From the NCBI RefSeq assembly GCF_014633365.1, contig NC_068351.1:6000879-6064878 (forward strand): DNA of 64,000 bases. Direction: 5' to 3'. The stretch is from Diospyros lotus. Lineage: Eukaryota > Streptophyta > Magnoliopsida > Ericales > Ebenaceae. The notes under the pieces are model-generated. The model was given only the letters and a program-made list of their open reading frames with translations. It did not search any database and had not been told where the DNA came from. Numbering within the stretch: the first letter of the stretch is position 1; each line of letters opens with the position of its first letter. Below, piece by piece: positions 23,781-34,400 of this stretch. A program made the position numbers and the translations under genes.

Positions 23781-24659
23781 ATCAAATCTTTTCTTATCCA
23801 ATCAAATCTTATACAAATCTTATCTTTAAAGTCATCATGAGCCTTCATCTTATCTCTAACGTCATCATGAGACTTCATCCTTATCTCTAAAGTCATTTAT
23901 GAAGCTTTTTTCCTGAATCTCCCAAATGCCCCTAGTAAAAAGATTTCAAGAATTACACTTTGGCCCGAACTTTTGGATAATTGCACTTAGACCCTTTTCA
24001 ACATGGTCCCCGGGCTAATTTTTAATTGAATTTTAGTCCCTGAAAAATGGACTAATTGCGCTAATGCCCCTAATTTTTCGGTAAATTACACTTTTACCCC
24101 CAACCTCAAAATTACGATTTTGCCCCCGGCTCAAAAACTGAACTTCTCTTTAAAGACCTTTATAACCCTTTGAAATATCCCAAAACACTCTCTTTAAAAT
24201 TCCGAAAAAATATCGTTTCGATCTCCCTCCGTCAATTTCAAAAAAACTGCACTTAGGCCCGAATCTTCGTTTTAGCTACAAACCCTTTTGTTTCTTCCAA
24301 AAACTACTGAAGGGTTACTCTATATGCCAAATATGAACTTCCTTGGGGTTCCATTGACTTCCCGGATGCCCCGTACGATAATTCGGTATTTCAGCCTAAA
24401 TCACAATTGCCTTTTTTTAGCTGTACCGGGAACCGTTCCTGATCCAACTTCTTTTGATGCCTAAAATCATAACTCGTATTACTTGTCGATACTATACCAT
24501 TTTCCTTGGCTATCTAGGGTCCAGGGTATTCCCTCTGACTAATTCGATCGTCCAAAGTTGCGTTAGTGTAACTTATAGTCTTATTTTCCACAAAGTCCAT
24601 TTATGCCCTTCATCAAATATTATTTATGACCTCAAATCATTCTCGGGTATTACATAAGT

Positions 24660-25397
24660 TCTCATCAGTATTGTTATATTTTCAACAATATTGGTTTCAC
24701 CTGAAGTTTCTGGTTGTTTTCTTTTTTGGTCAGTTTCCTGTCTCTTAAGTTTGTTCTGTAGCTTATAGCACTCATTCTTTATGTGTCCCTTATTCTTACA
24801 ATAATTACAAACTTTTTCTTTGTTCCTAGATTTGGATCTACTTTTTATTCTACCACTAGAATTTCTATCATGTGTTCTACCTCTAATTGACAAACATTGC
24901 CCCTAATTCTTAGAAGTCCCCATGGAACTACTTATTAATTTTTTCTTTCGAAAATAAAATATCATAAACTTCATCTAGGGTGAGAGTATCCCGACTATAG
25001 AGTATGATATCTCTAAAAGTTGAATAAGAGGTTGGTAGAGAACATAATAAAATTTGAGCTAAATCCTCATCATCATACTTAACTTCTATAACCTCCAAAT
25101 CAGAAACAATTTCTTTAAAAAGTGTTAAATGGCTTTCAATAGACGTACCTTCAGTCATTTGATGATAATATAATATTTGCTTCAGATGCAACTTGTTAAG
25201 CTCTTTTTCATACACAATTGTTCCAATTTCAACCATAGAGCAGTAGTAGTTTTTTCTTTCAAAATATCCTGCAAAATTTGATTCAATAAATGCAGATGTA
25301 TATGAGATAAGGCCTTACGATCCTTGAGCTGTTTTTCTTCAATGCTCCATGATTGTGGCATTTTTTCGAAACTCAAAATTGCATCATCTAAATCCAT
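24660..25397 (-). pseudogene. Copia gag of the 8.5-kb element
   Basis: Three overlapping minus-strand frames together resemble copia Gag. 25397-25182 holds ALSHIHLHLLNQILQDI and TTALWLKLEQLCM. 25236-24928 holds LYYHQMTEGTSIESHL and LLCSLPTSYSTFRDIIL. 24893-24660 has the basic region and the zinc knuckle CNYCKNKGHIKNEC, which is intact (CX2CX4HX4C). Shifts between frames show decay. The 3' end is cut by the nested LTR at the TAAGT site. Confidence 0.87.
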
Positions 25398-26267
25398 CTA
25401 TGTCAAAATTGTATACATCTTAACCTGCCATAACGAAAATCTAATATTCCGATCCAATAAAGGAATATCGTACTTCAATAAAACCATTAAATAATCCCAA
25501 ATAATTTCAATAATAAACCCAACTGAAAACGGATCAGAAATAACAAATCTGGGTAAAAAAATAGGTAGAGATCAGATCTGGATCTGTATAGGAAATCTGC
25601 TGGATCTGGTGTCGGGTCAAATTTAGTGGGCTGGACCAGATCTGGGTGTCTTGTTGAAGCCTTTGAAGCTTCTATTAATGGCGGACAATGAGGCAGCATT
25701 TGACGGAGGTAGCGATCGGATAAGGAAGACCGACGACAAGGCATGCCAAACAAAGCGGAGGCGGCCGACGACTAGAAGAAGGCGGACGTTGATGGTCGGC
25801 GATGGTTAAAAGAGGAGGCCGACTGTCACGATGATGAAAGCTTTGAGCGGTCGGCAATGGTGGGGCGACGTCGAGCGTAAGATGCAGCGACGACGATGGA
25901 GGTCATAATGGCAGAACACGGCGGTCAGATTAACCGCTGAGACAACAGGGGTGGTGATGAATGAACAGTGATAGCAGAGGCGACGGTCGTGGGGGTGAAG
26001 GCCGTCGATCACAATCGACAGTGGTGGTAGGCACTGGCGACCACAGCGGTTCGAACTGTGGCAGCCAGTGGTTGTGGCGGCGACGATGGCGCAGTAGTCA
26101 TTTGCAGTAGCTGGAGGCGCCCAGTGGTGGCAGCGGCTGCTGCTGCTCTTGCTTCTTGAAACCCAAAGAGGAAGAAGACACTGCTGCTGAATTTTTTTTT
26201 CTCAGATCCAATAGCTTGGATCTTGCAAACGTATGATAGCTTGATCCAACAGTTAGAAGTACCAGTT

Positions 26268-26681
26268 TGTTACGAAATAGGATTAAATACAAACCACAAT
26301 CAAACCAATTAACCAAACACGATCATAAAATTTTAAGTGAAAAACTCAAATTGAAAAAAATCACGAGTAGAAAGAATAAAATATCACTAACCAAAAATAG
26401 TAATATAAAAGTGATATTGACACACTTTGTGATGATCTAATAATCTAATTTTATGTGACCTGAATATCTATTTATAGAGTTAAAATCATTTATAGATGAA
26501 TATAGAAAATTATATTCTAATCAGAATATAACGCATGAAAATATTCCTCTAGATGAGATAAGTCTTAGATGAAATCGAATTTGACAACATCATAATCACG
26601 GTCAAATTCAAAGTCATAAACTTAATAAAATTAAAAAATTCAATCATAAATAAATAAAAATTTTAAGTCACAATTATCACA
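26268..26681 (-). repeat. 5' LTR of copia element (414 bp)
   Basis: Pairs with 18188-18593 and keeps canonical TG...CA ends on the minus strand. It is flanked by TTACA at 26682-26686. Confidence 0.92.
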
Positions 26682-26686
26682 TTACA

Positions 26687-28930
26687 TATATGGCATGAAA
26701 TTAAATACCAAGTCTTGACGTCCGTAGTCCATCCACAAGCGACCAATTATTTTTATTAATTTGTTGCGGGTGGTGACAAATGATATTCAAACTCATGTCA
26801 GTGGGAGACTAATCATTCAAAATGGTCTCCGGAGTCGTGGAACTAGCGGGAAAGCTTGAACAAATTGGACCATTGACCAAAGCCTTTTGATTAGCTCAAC
26901 TCAATGGAATGGAGGTTGGAGCATGATTTACGCTAGCTACGCCGTGATGATGATATTGTTTAGTTTGCCCCATAATTAAGCTCAATAAATTAATTAATTT
27001 CCCCCACCAATCCAATCCACACCCCTCTCCACGTCTTCACTTTGACTCAAGCAAACCCCTCTTGCTTTTTCATTCTATATGTGTATCATTTGATCGATTG
27101 AATCCCCTTTTTAATCCAACAAATCCAAGGAGCTATCATCGGTATTTTTTTTACTTTTTTCCATTATTATATTCATCTTTTACACTTTAATATATACATA
27201 TTTATTCTTAAAGATATTTGTTAATCAAAATATGAGGCAGAAAAATTAAGATATGGAATGTATGTCGAATTTCTATAATTTCCAACATGTTTGTTAAATT
27301 TATTTGACAATTCTTAAAAAAATCATTAATGACCTCTTATCTTAATATTTCAAGATATGCATATCTCTCATTTTCTTCAAGATAAGCATATATTGGTTCC
27401 TACATAATAGAAAAAAATAACTTCTATATCCTCTAATGCATTCTAAAGAATTTAACAAATAGTTTAATAAAAATCTTAAAATGCTTCTTAACTTTATCTT
27501 GACCATTTCATATCTTGGTCTGAAAATCATTCCGGACTTATCTTGTTCATTTTAACAAACGATACCTTAAGATACAATTATTTCAACAATTTTGTTATAT
27601 CATCTCTTCAATTACTTAAATATGTATACATGGCCAATAAACAACTGTACGTAGTAAACAGCATATTTAATGGACCATAATTTTAATAAAATACCTTTTG
27701 ATATTCCCTCAATATTTACAATCGAATTAGATAAAGGGATTCAATCTCCACTATTATAATCCAACGTATACTAATTAAAATATATATAGTAGAAGGATTT
27801 ATATTTATATTCTATTTTACTTCCCCATTTCTTATATATTTTGTGTTTGGCATGTCTTACTTGTGCTAATACATCCCTTCCATTGACTCAATGATTATAC
27901 TCGATCGCATTATTGTGATTTTTTTTTATTCTTTCAATTTTGTATCAAATATATATATATGTGTGTGTGTATGTGCAAATATTTTTTATTAGCATAAAAT
28001 TTATAAAATATAATAGTAATATATATATATATAGTTGAATGCCGACTTAATTCTACAATATTTTTATATTTGAAGTTCACTGTAACACGTAATTAAAAGT
28101 CCATTTGTGTTTAGTACGTATGCTAGCTGTGTATCTAGACTCATTTAGCTTTCTTCGTCAAAGAAGAATACAAACAAAAATATCGAACTTCAAACTTACA
28201 AGCGAGAATTTGTAGGTAGTGACACGCTTTAATTTCTTTTTTTTTTTCGATGTGACAGATCATCTATAACACTTTTTTTTTTTTAACTAAACTCCAGATT
28301 CATTATTATAGATCGGCCACAAATATAGTGCTGGTACAATCAGGTAACTGCAAACAATTTATATATTGAATTGATTGAAATTTATAAATTAAAAAAACTA
28401 AAATTTTGTAAAAAAGAATTAAACTGAACGAAATCAGAAAAACAAATTAAAAACTAAAAAAAATGAACAAAAATTGAAAAAATCAAACAAACCCAAAAAG
28501 ATAAAACAAACAACCGTCGGTCAATGATTCCAATGATCGTAACCAGCCAATAGATTCTCCCAACTGTGGTGATTTATATATTCAAAAATAAGTTTAATTT
28601 AATAGTTAATTTTTTGTAAATCTTAAACTTGCGTTTTTTAAAAAATGTCGCTACCCATGGTCCATGCCAGATTCCGACAATCAAAATAAGTTTAGAAAAA
28701 TAAGTTTAGTTTTGTTATATTTTGTGATTAAGAATAGATAAATGTAGTGTTTTTATTTTTTTGGGGTTAGTGATTTAGAAATTTAAATATTTGGGATTTT
28801 AGGTTTTTTTTAAGTTATAGTTAATTTGGTCTTTTCTCATCATCAAGGTAAATTTTAATTTAATGACATGACACTTTCTCTTTTCTATGTACATATATAT
28901 TCTACATGACATAGAGTAAGGAGTTAAAAC
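26687..28930. other. AT-rich intergenic DNA, no supported gene
   Basis: No gene seen. TA/GT microsatellites lie near 27950-27975 and 28020-28034. About 27205-27575 has loosely inverted ends (AAGATATTTGTTAA and TTAACAAACGATACCTT) that may be an old MITE, but no target duplication was found. Confidence 0.5.
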
Positions 28931-29247
28931 AATAATTATTAATAATTAAAATACACAATCTTGACATTTTTGTATATTAGAGATCAAACACCATATTTTT
29001 AATTGTTGAATGAGCACAACAAATTAATCAGTCTATTCAAATACTACCAATTGACAATCCACGTGATATACTACTCGCAAAAACAAGCGCATTCATATAC
29101 GTATTAACGTTCTATTACGGTAAAACTTAAAATAATTATTTTTAATAATTAAAATATCGAATCTTGAGGTTTTACGCATTAAAAGCTAAATGTCATATTT
29201 TTTAATTGTTGAAGAGGCATTGTATGTATTAAACCTATTTCAAAATA
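28931..29247. repeat. Relic pair of GGCTTAAT-family TIR units
   Basis: Two related units about 200 bp apart, both starting AATAATTATT (28931 and 29131). Each continues with an (A)ATCTTGA word, a TTTTTAATTGTTGA word and a terminal GTATTAAACC-like end (29238-29247, second unit only). The order matches the inner-to-outer order of the right TIR of the 50916-55932 element. No partner arm or target duplication was found, so this is a decayed fragment. Confidence 0.5.
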
Positions 29248-29928
29248 GATATATTTATTATCAATTAATAAAAGTGTTTTAATGTTAAAAACAAAATGTA
29301 TTAGGTGATTGTTAACAAAACCCAAAAAACCATAATAATTTATTGGTAATGTTAATCATTATTTTTAAGACAATAATTAAGATGTCATAGTATTTTATTT
29401 TTATATAAAGTGCACTTATTATATTTTATTTTTAATTACAAACAAATATATTATATCTAAAAAAAATACGTTTATTATATTTTATCTATTGCTCAAAATA
29501 TTATTCTAATATATCAAAGCTGGAGAGACTTACTATTGAAATGCAGAAATGCTAGTTGATCGAACATTTAGAAATGATACTTAATGTGTCATTCTTATAT
29601 TAATATATTACATTACATATTTAATTAATACAAAGATATAATATATACTAATATTAAATGGCAATCCTAAATATCAATTCACATTTCCCATTGAGATTAG
29701 ATTGGCCATGCTACCGTTACCATTGATTTTGCAAGCCCTAAAATTGTTTAACATTAGTGGGCAATCAATTAACTTGCCAAAATAAACAAAGCCGGCAGAT
29801 GTAGGGCCAAACGTGGCGTTAGGGTTGCTGCTAGTTCATATGGGCCACATGGCTACTCTAAAGTTTTCTTCTTTTGACCATTCAATGCCCAATTAGAATA
29901 GCTGACCCGGAAAACTGGACCAGTCCCA

Positions 29929-29954
29929 TCTCTCTCTCTCTCTCTCTCTCTCTC
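29929..29954. repeat. (TC)n microsatellite upstream of PUB24-like gene
   Basis: TC run of 26 bases about 200 bp before the start codon, probably in the promoter or 5' leader. Confidence 0.9.
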
Positions 29955-30150
29955 AGAGTCAAGTAAGCTAATAAACCAAGCCGAAATCTCTTACCAGCTC
30001 ACATTTGCTCCCTTCTTCCACACTTCATCATTTAAGCCATCTTTATCTTCTCCTCACTGCTTCATCTCATTGATATGTAGATATTTATATATATATATAA
30101 CAAGAACATATAAACACACCCATGCACTTAATTGTATATTGTTGGCGGCC

Positions 30151-31425
30151 ATGGATGAAATTGAAGTTCCTCAGTATTTCATCTGCCCCATCTCCCTGCA
30201 GGTCATGAAAGATCCGGTGACAGCCATAACCGGCATCACATACGATCGGGAGAGCATCGAGCATTGGCTATTCAAGGCCAAGAACACCACTTGTCCTGTC
30301 ACCAAACAGCGCCTGCCCAGAGACACCGTCGTCACCCCAAACCACATCCTCCGCCGCATGATCCAAACTTGGACATCCAGCCTCAATGGCTGTAACAATA
30401 TTACAAGTTCTCGCTCGAAAATATTAGTTGAAGGTGACTTGTTGAGTGGTGGCAATGGATTGAAGGTCATCGACAAACATCCTCTACACAAGGCCCAAGT
30501 TTTCGGCCTCATTGGAGATCTATGGTTTCCAAAGCTGCAGATAAAAACCCTAAGAAGACTAGAAGCCTTGGCTGTTGATGAGAATGGAATTAGGAATAGA
30601 AAGTTAATGGTCAAAGCTGGTGCCGCAAAGGCTGTGGCTTTCTTTGTTGCAAGACTCTACAAAGCAGGGGAAACTAAGGGTCTGGAGGAAGCACTGAGAA
30701 TTCTCTACCTTCTTCAAGTCGAAACAAACCTGAGTCTTCCCGAAACTGAACAGATTATCGATTCATTGACATGGGTTTTAGGGCTAGATATTGATGATTA
30801 CGAAGCAACGGTTAAAAGCCATGCAGTTTTGATACTGAAAACAATCGTGGAAAAGGCAAGTTCCAGTCTACTAGAGATGCTAAAACCCGAATTCTTCCAA
30901 AGAATTCTGAGCGCTTTAAGAAAAATCTCTCAACAGGCAATCAAAGCTGCTTGCCAAGTCATGCTAGACGCTTGTCCGTGGGGGAGAAACCGGATAATGA
31001 TGGTCGAATCTGGGGCGGTTTCCGAGCTCATCGAGCTCGAATTGGGATCGCCGGAAAAGAGAACCACCGAGCTAATCATGGGAGTACTGTTTCATCTGTG
31101 TTCCTCCGCCGACGGGAGAGCTCAGCTTCTGAGCCACGCCGCCGGAATTGCGGTGATCACAAAGAGGATTCTGAAGGTTTCTCCGGCGGCGGACGATCGG
31201 GCCATGGCAATTCTTTCGATGGTGTGTAAGTTCTCCGGCACAGCTTCGGTTCTTCAGGAGATGCTGAGACTTGGAACGATTACAAAGCTTTGCTTGGTGC
31301 TTCAAGTTGAATGTGCCATGCACTTGAAGGACAAAGCAAAAGAAATCCTTAGAGCTCATTCAGTGGCGTGGAAGAACTCTCCTTGCGTTGAAATTACAAC
31401 TCTCTTAAGCACGTATCTTGGGTAA
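30151..31425 (+). CDS. U-box E3 ubiquitin ligase, PUB24-like
   Basis: Intronless, 424 residues. The open frame extends upstream, but ATG 30151 (MDEIEVPQYF) is chosen because it aligns with the family start and lies in a GGCCATGG context. The U-box spans about residues 7-80: ICPISLQVMKDPV, ITYDRESIEHWL, CPVTKQ and TPNHILRRMIQTW, the surface that binds E2 enzymes. The remainder is the armadillo-type region, with PWGRNRIMMVESGAVSELIE, LFHLCSSADGRAQLLSHA, VSPAADDRAMAILSMVCKF and a C-terminal LKDKAKEILRAHSVAWKNSP. These stretches recall Arabidopsis PUB24 more than PUB22/23. In Arabidopsis PUB22, PUB23 and PUB24 act together to dampen pattern-triggered immunity at the plasma membrane and cytosol; that role here is inferred from the family. 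A TATA-like AT run lies at 30086-30101. The frame has no break. Confidence 0.93.
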   Translation: MDEIEVPQYFICPISLQVMKDPVTAITGITYDRESIEHWLFKAKNTTCPVTKQRLPRDTVVTPNHILRRMIQTWTSSLNGCNNITSSRSKILVEGDLLSGGNGLKVIDKHPLHKAQVFGLIGDLWFPKLQIKTLRRLEALAVDENGIRNRKLMVKAGAAKAVAFFVARLYKAGETKGLEEALRILYLLQVETNLSLPETEQIIDSLTWVLGLDIDDYEATVKSHAVLILKTIVEKASSSLLEMLKPEFFQRILSALRKISQQAIKAACQVMLDACPWGRNRIMMVESGAVSELIELELGSPEKRTTELIMGVLFHLCSSADGRAQLLSHAAGIAVITKRILKVSPAADDRAMAILSMVCKFSGTASVLQEMLRLGTITKLCLVLQVECAMHLKDKAKEILRAHSVAWKNSPCVEITTLLSTYLG

Positions 31426-34400
31426 TTAATTTTGTTTAATCCATGTATACATATATATATATATGTTATGTATCTTAGGTAATATTTTTCATGTTGTTTT
31501 TGGGTACTCGGCCTATTGTTCTGAAACCAAAGTAGCTGGTAGGGTACGTAATTGTACAAAACCCTATATGATATATATTAATTCTTCATCAATTTGTGAT
31601 AATCGTTAATGAATATAATTACAAGATTTCCAAACTAATTTCTAATTTCTTCACAGGATTTCATTTATGATATGTGTGGAGTAGGGATTTATGGAATGAA
31701 AGGGAAAAGAAAAAATGGGTGTGGTTGAGTGATGTAATGTATGCTAATTCCATTTTAGTGTTTGGAGTGGTGTCAATAAAATAATTTTTTAAATAAAATT
31801 TTTAATAATATATGAACTCATGACGACCAATTTGTAAAGTATAATTTACAACTAAATCAAGAATTTTTTTAATTCTTACTTGTAGAAAAAGAAAAATTAA
31901 AGTATATTTAAAATTTCCTCTAATATATACTCATATACACACACAAGGCGTCGTATATGTGCGTGTGTGTATCGAAAAATCCTTGTTTCAAATTGGGGTC
32001 ACAAATGGCTCGAACCATTTACGAGCAGCTCGATGTCCAGCTCAACAAAATCTCATTCGAGCTTATTCGTTAAAATAAATGAGTTGAATTTAAATGTAAT
32101 TTTAAAACTTGATTTATAAATGAGTCGAACTTGAGCTTAATAAAACTCAGCTCATTAAAAGTTATGAACGTATTCGATTAAAAATTCATGAATACTGATA
32201 GAGTTGATTAAAGACTCATAAATATACTCGATTAAAAGTTCTTGAATATTTGGTGAACAATTTCATTTATAAATACATTAATACATTTACTTATAATTTC
32301 ATAAATATATTATTTAACATAAAGTTATCAAACTTTAAATTATTATAATAATATAATTAAAATAATATAATATATGTATATATAATAAAATAAAATAACA
32401 AATTAGGTTTAAACAAAATAACAGATTCTAGCGACTCTAAACCTGCTAGCGAGCCCAAGCTCAAGCTCACCAACAAGTGCTTGAGCTCAACCTTGAGCTT
32501 GGCTTGTATTATGGGTATTTTTCAAACCACTTTTTTTATGAGCTGGACTCGACCTAGCAGACAGGCTCGATCTCCTAAAACCTAATAGGCCCAAGGCCGA
32601 GGTCGTCAAAACAAGGTCGCACATTGTCAAAACTTGAGCTCAAACCACAGAATCAAGCGAGCTCCCAATTATGCTTCCAGTTCGCTGGCTTAACTATTCA
32701 ACTCGCATAACAACAAGACCATGGAACAATCGGAGGCAGGGACCCACCTACCTTACTTGAGGCAAATTAGATCCCTGATAATAGGGAAGTACCCACTCTC
32801 GATTTTATGGAATCGATAAGAATATCTTGTCCCCATGATGTCATCCTTCCACTTTTGTATTTTATTAAAATTGTAAACATCCCACATTATAAATAGAAGT
32901 CAAAACACCATTATAAGGGGATGAACAATAATGATATACTATTACTATGTCGGAATAACCAGAGAATAGTTATGGGTTAGACATTATTCTAGTTGAATCA
33001 CGTAAAAACTTCTCAGTATGTGACTTATTATTTATTTTTATTTGTTCCTACTCTTTGCATTTGTGCTCATTTTTCTAATTATGAGCCTACGAATCACAAT
33101 CGACCAACTCCAAACATCAACAGCTTGTCAACCTTTCAACGAGCCGAGCTCAAACTCCTTGAAAGTAGCTCGTGAGGTGAGCATGAGCTCAATAAATCTT
33201 AACTCGACTTAATTCGATTACAACATTATTTCAAATATATATAGCATTAATTAAGAGATTTGTCCATCTCGACAACGATTTGCAGCCAAGCATGTCATTT
33301 TTCTAATTTTTAGTTTCTTTTGTTTTTGTTAGGCAAAGACAACTTGTTTAACCATCTCTGTTGTCTTCTGGATTTTTTAATCTTTTCTAATTATAGGAAA
33401 AGCATGGCATTTTGTAAGACAAGTTATAGGATCTGTTGGTGGTAGACAATATTTTTTGAATTTTTTATTTCTAATTTTACAATTAAACAAATTATAACAT
33501 TTTATGTTTCAAAATTAATAATATTCATTTTTTAAAAAATTTGGAAAATATGTTTTTATGTTTTCTAATTTATATGACAAAGTTGAAAATTTTAAAAATT
33601 AAGACCTTGTTCGGATTTAGAAAATATATTAACAAGTAAAGATATGCTAATATTTTATATTTAAAAAAAATCAAATAATTGATTTTAAGAAAATTTAAAA
33701 ACATAAAAAAGGATATTTTCTAACTTGTAGTATAATAAAAAAATAAAAAACTAATTTTTTTTATTTTCTAATGAGAGACTCAAATATTCAACAAAAATTA
33801 AAATAAAAAAACAAAAAATATTTTCTACAACTAAACAAACCTTGAGTTTTTTTAGTTTCAAACTGAAGGTTCAATAAAAAATTAAAAATATAAAATATTC
33901 TCTACTACTAAACAGAAGCTATAATTTATAGAAGCCTCTACATTTATGCATGCATGTTAATTTTTAAGCTTCTCCTAACTCCTAAGAGTGACCCAAATTA
34001 ATTCTGAATGTGTTACTCAGTTTGGTCATTGGCACGCGCATGCATGGTGGATCGTTATCCGTATCGTGTTGAACATTTTGCATTGAATATATATATATAT
34101 ATGCATGGAGTTCAGGGAAAAAACAATTATCTAAATTAAGCCAAAAAAATAATAAGAAATATATATATAAACACCAAACTATACCTTATAAATACATATA
34201 TTGTGAAAAAGGTGATGTTTTGGCTGAATCAGATTTTAGATTTTTCATGCAATAATTAAATACGTTACGTGTACCATAGATTCAGATTCATTATTCTTGG
34301 TCTGGTCAATGATAGAAACAGTTCAAAGTTATTTAATACAAAATCCATCGGCAATGGCATATATATATATAGAGAGAGAGGGCTTTCATTTTTAAATGTA

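Larger units (their letters stand above)
21818..24654 (-). mobile_element. 2.8-kb solo LTR, probably Ty3/gypsy, nested in copia
   Basis: A 2837-bp insertion with ends TGTAACACCCC and GGTATTACA and a perfect 5-bp target duplication TAAGT at 21813-21817 and 24655-24659. There is no internal second LTR, primer site or coding domain, so it is best read as a solo LTR left by recombination. Very long LTRs with TGTAACACC/GGTATTACA ends are known in Tekay/Del-type chromoviruses. On the minus strand an AATAAA lies within ATATATAAATAAAGTGG (about 22030-22045), close to the end GGGGTGTTACA, which suggests minus orientation. It carries two tandem-repeat blocks. It splits the copia gag from its protease and is younger than the copia element. 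Confidence 0.88.
18188..26681 (-). mobile_element. Ty1/copia retrotransposon, inactive, with nested LTR
   Basis: An 8494-bp element on the minus strand. The 5' LTR is 26268-26681 and the 3' LTR 18188-18593; a 5-bp target duplication TTACA lies at 18183-18187 and 26682-26686. The polypurine tract AAGGTGGAGAT, typical of copia elements, sits just before the 3' LTR in element direction. Minus-strand order: 5' LTR, GC-rich leader (about 26267-25400), gag (25397-24660), protease, integrase, reverse transcriptase and RNase H (21812-18713). A 2.8-kb solo LTR interrupts the gag-protease junction. The LTRs differ at many positions, both key enzyme sites are altered, and the frames are broken, so it is an old, dead copy. 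After the 5' LTR the sequence starts TGGTA but otherwise does not match the initiator-Met primer site. Confidence 0.93.

Noticed and set aside
23484..23896. Long open frames of 118 aa (+) and 70 aa (-)
   Set aside because: They follow the 81-bp (3 x 27) minisatellite of the solo LTR; a repeat unit divisible by three keeps frames open without selection.
25675..26316. Several minus-strand frames in the GC-rich stretch left of the copia LTR
   Set aside because: They lie in the untranslated leader between the LTR and gag of the copia element and show no domain.
27205..27575. Possible MITE with TTTGTTAA-type ends
   Set aside because: The ends pair only loosely and no target duplication was found.
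30171..31359. Antisense and alternate-frame open frames within the two U-box genes
   Set aside because: Shadows of the real coding frames; both genes give similar antisense frames only because the U-box codons are conserved.
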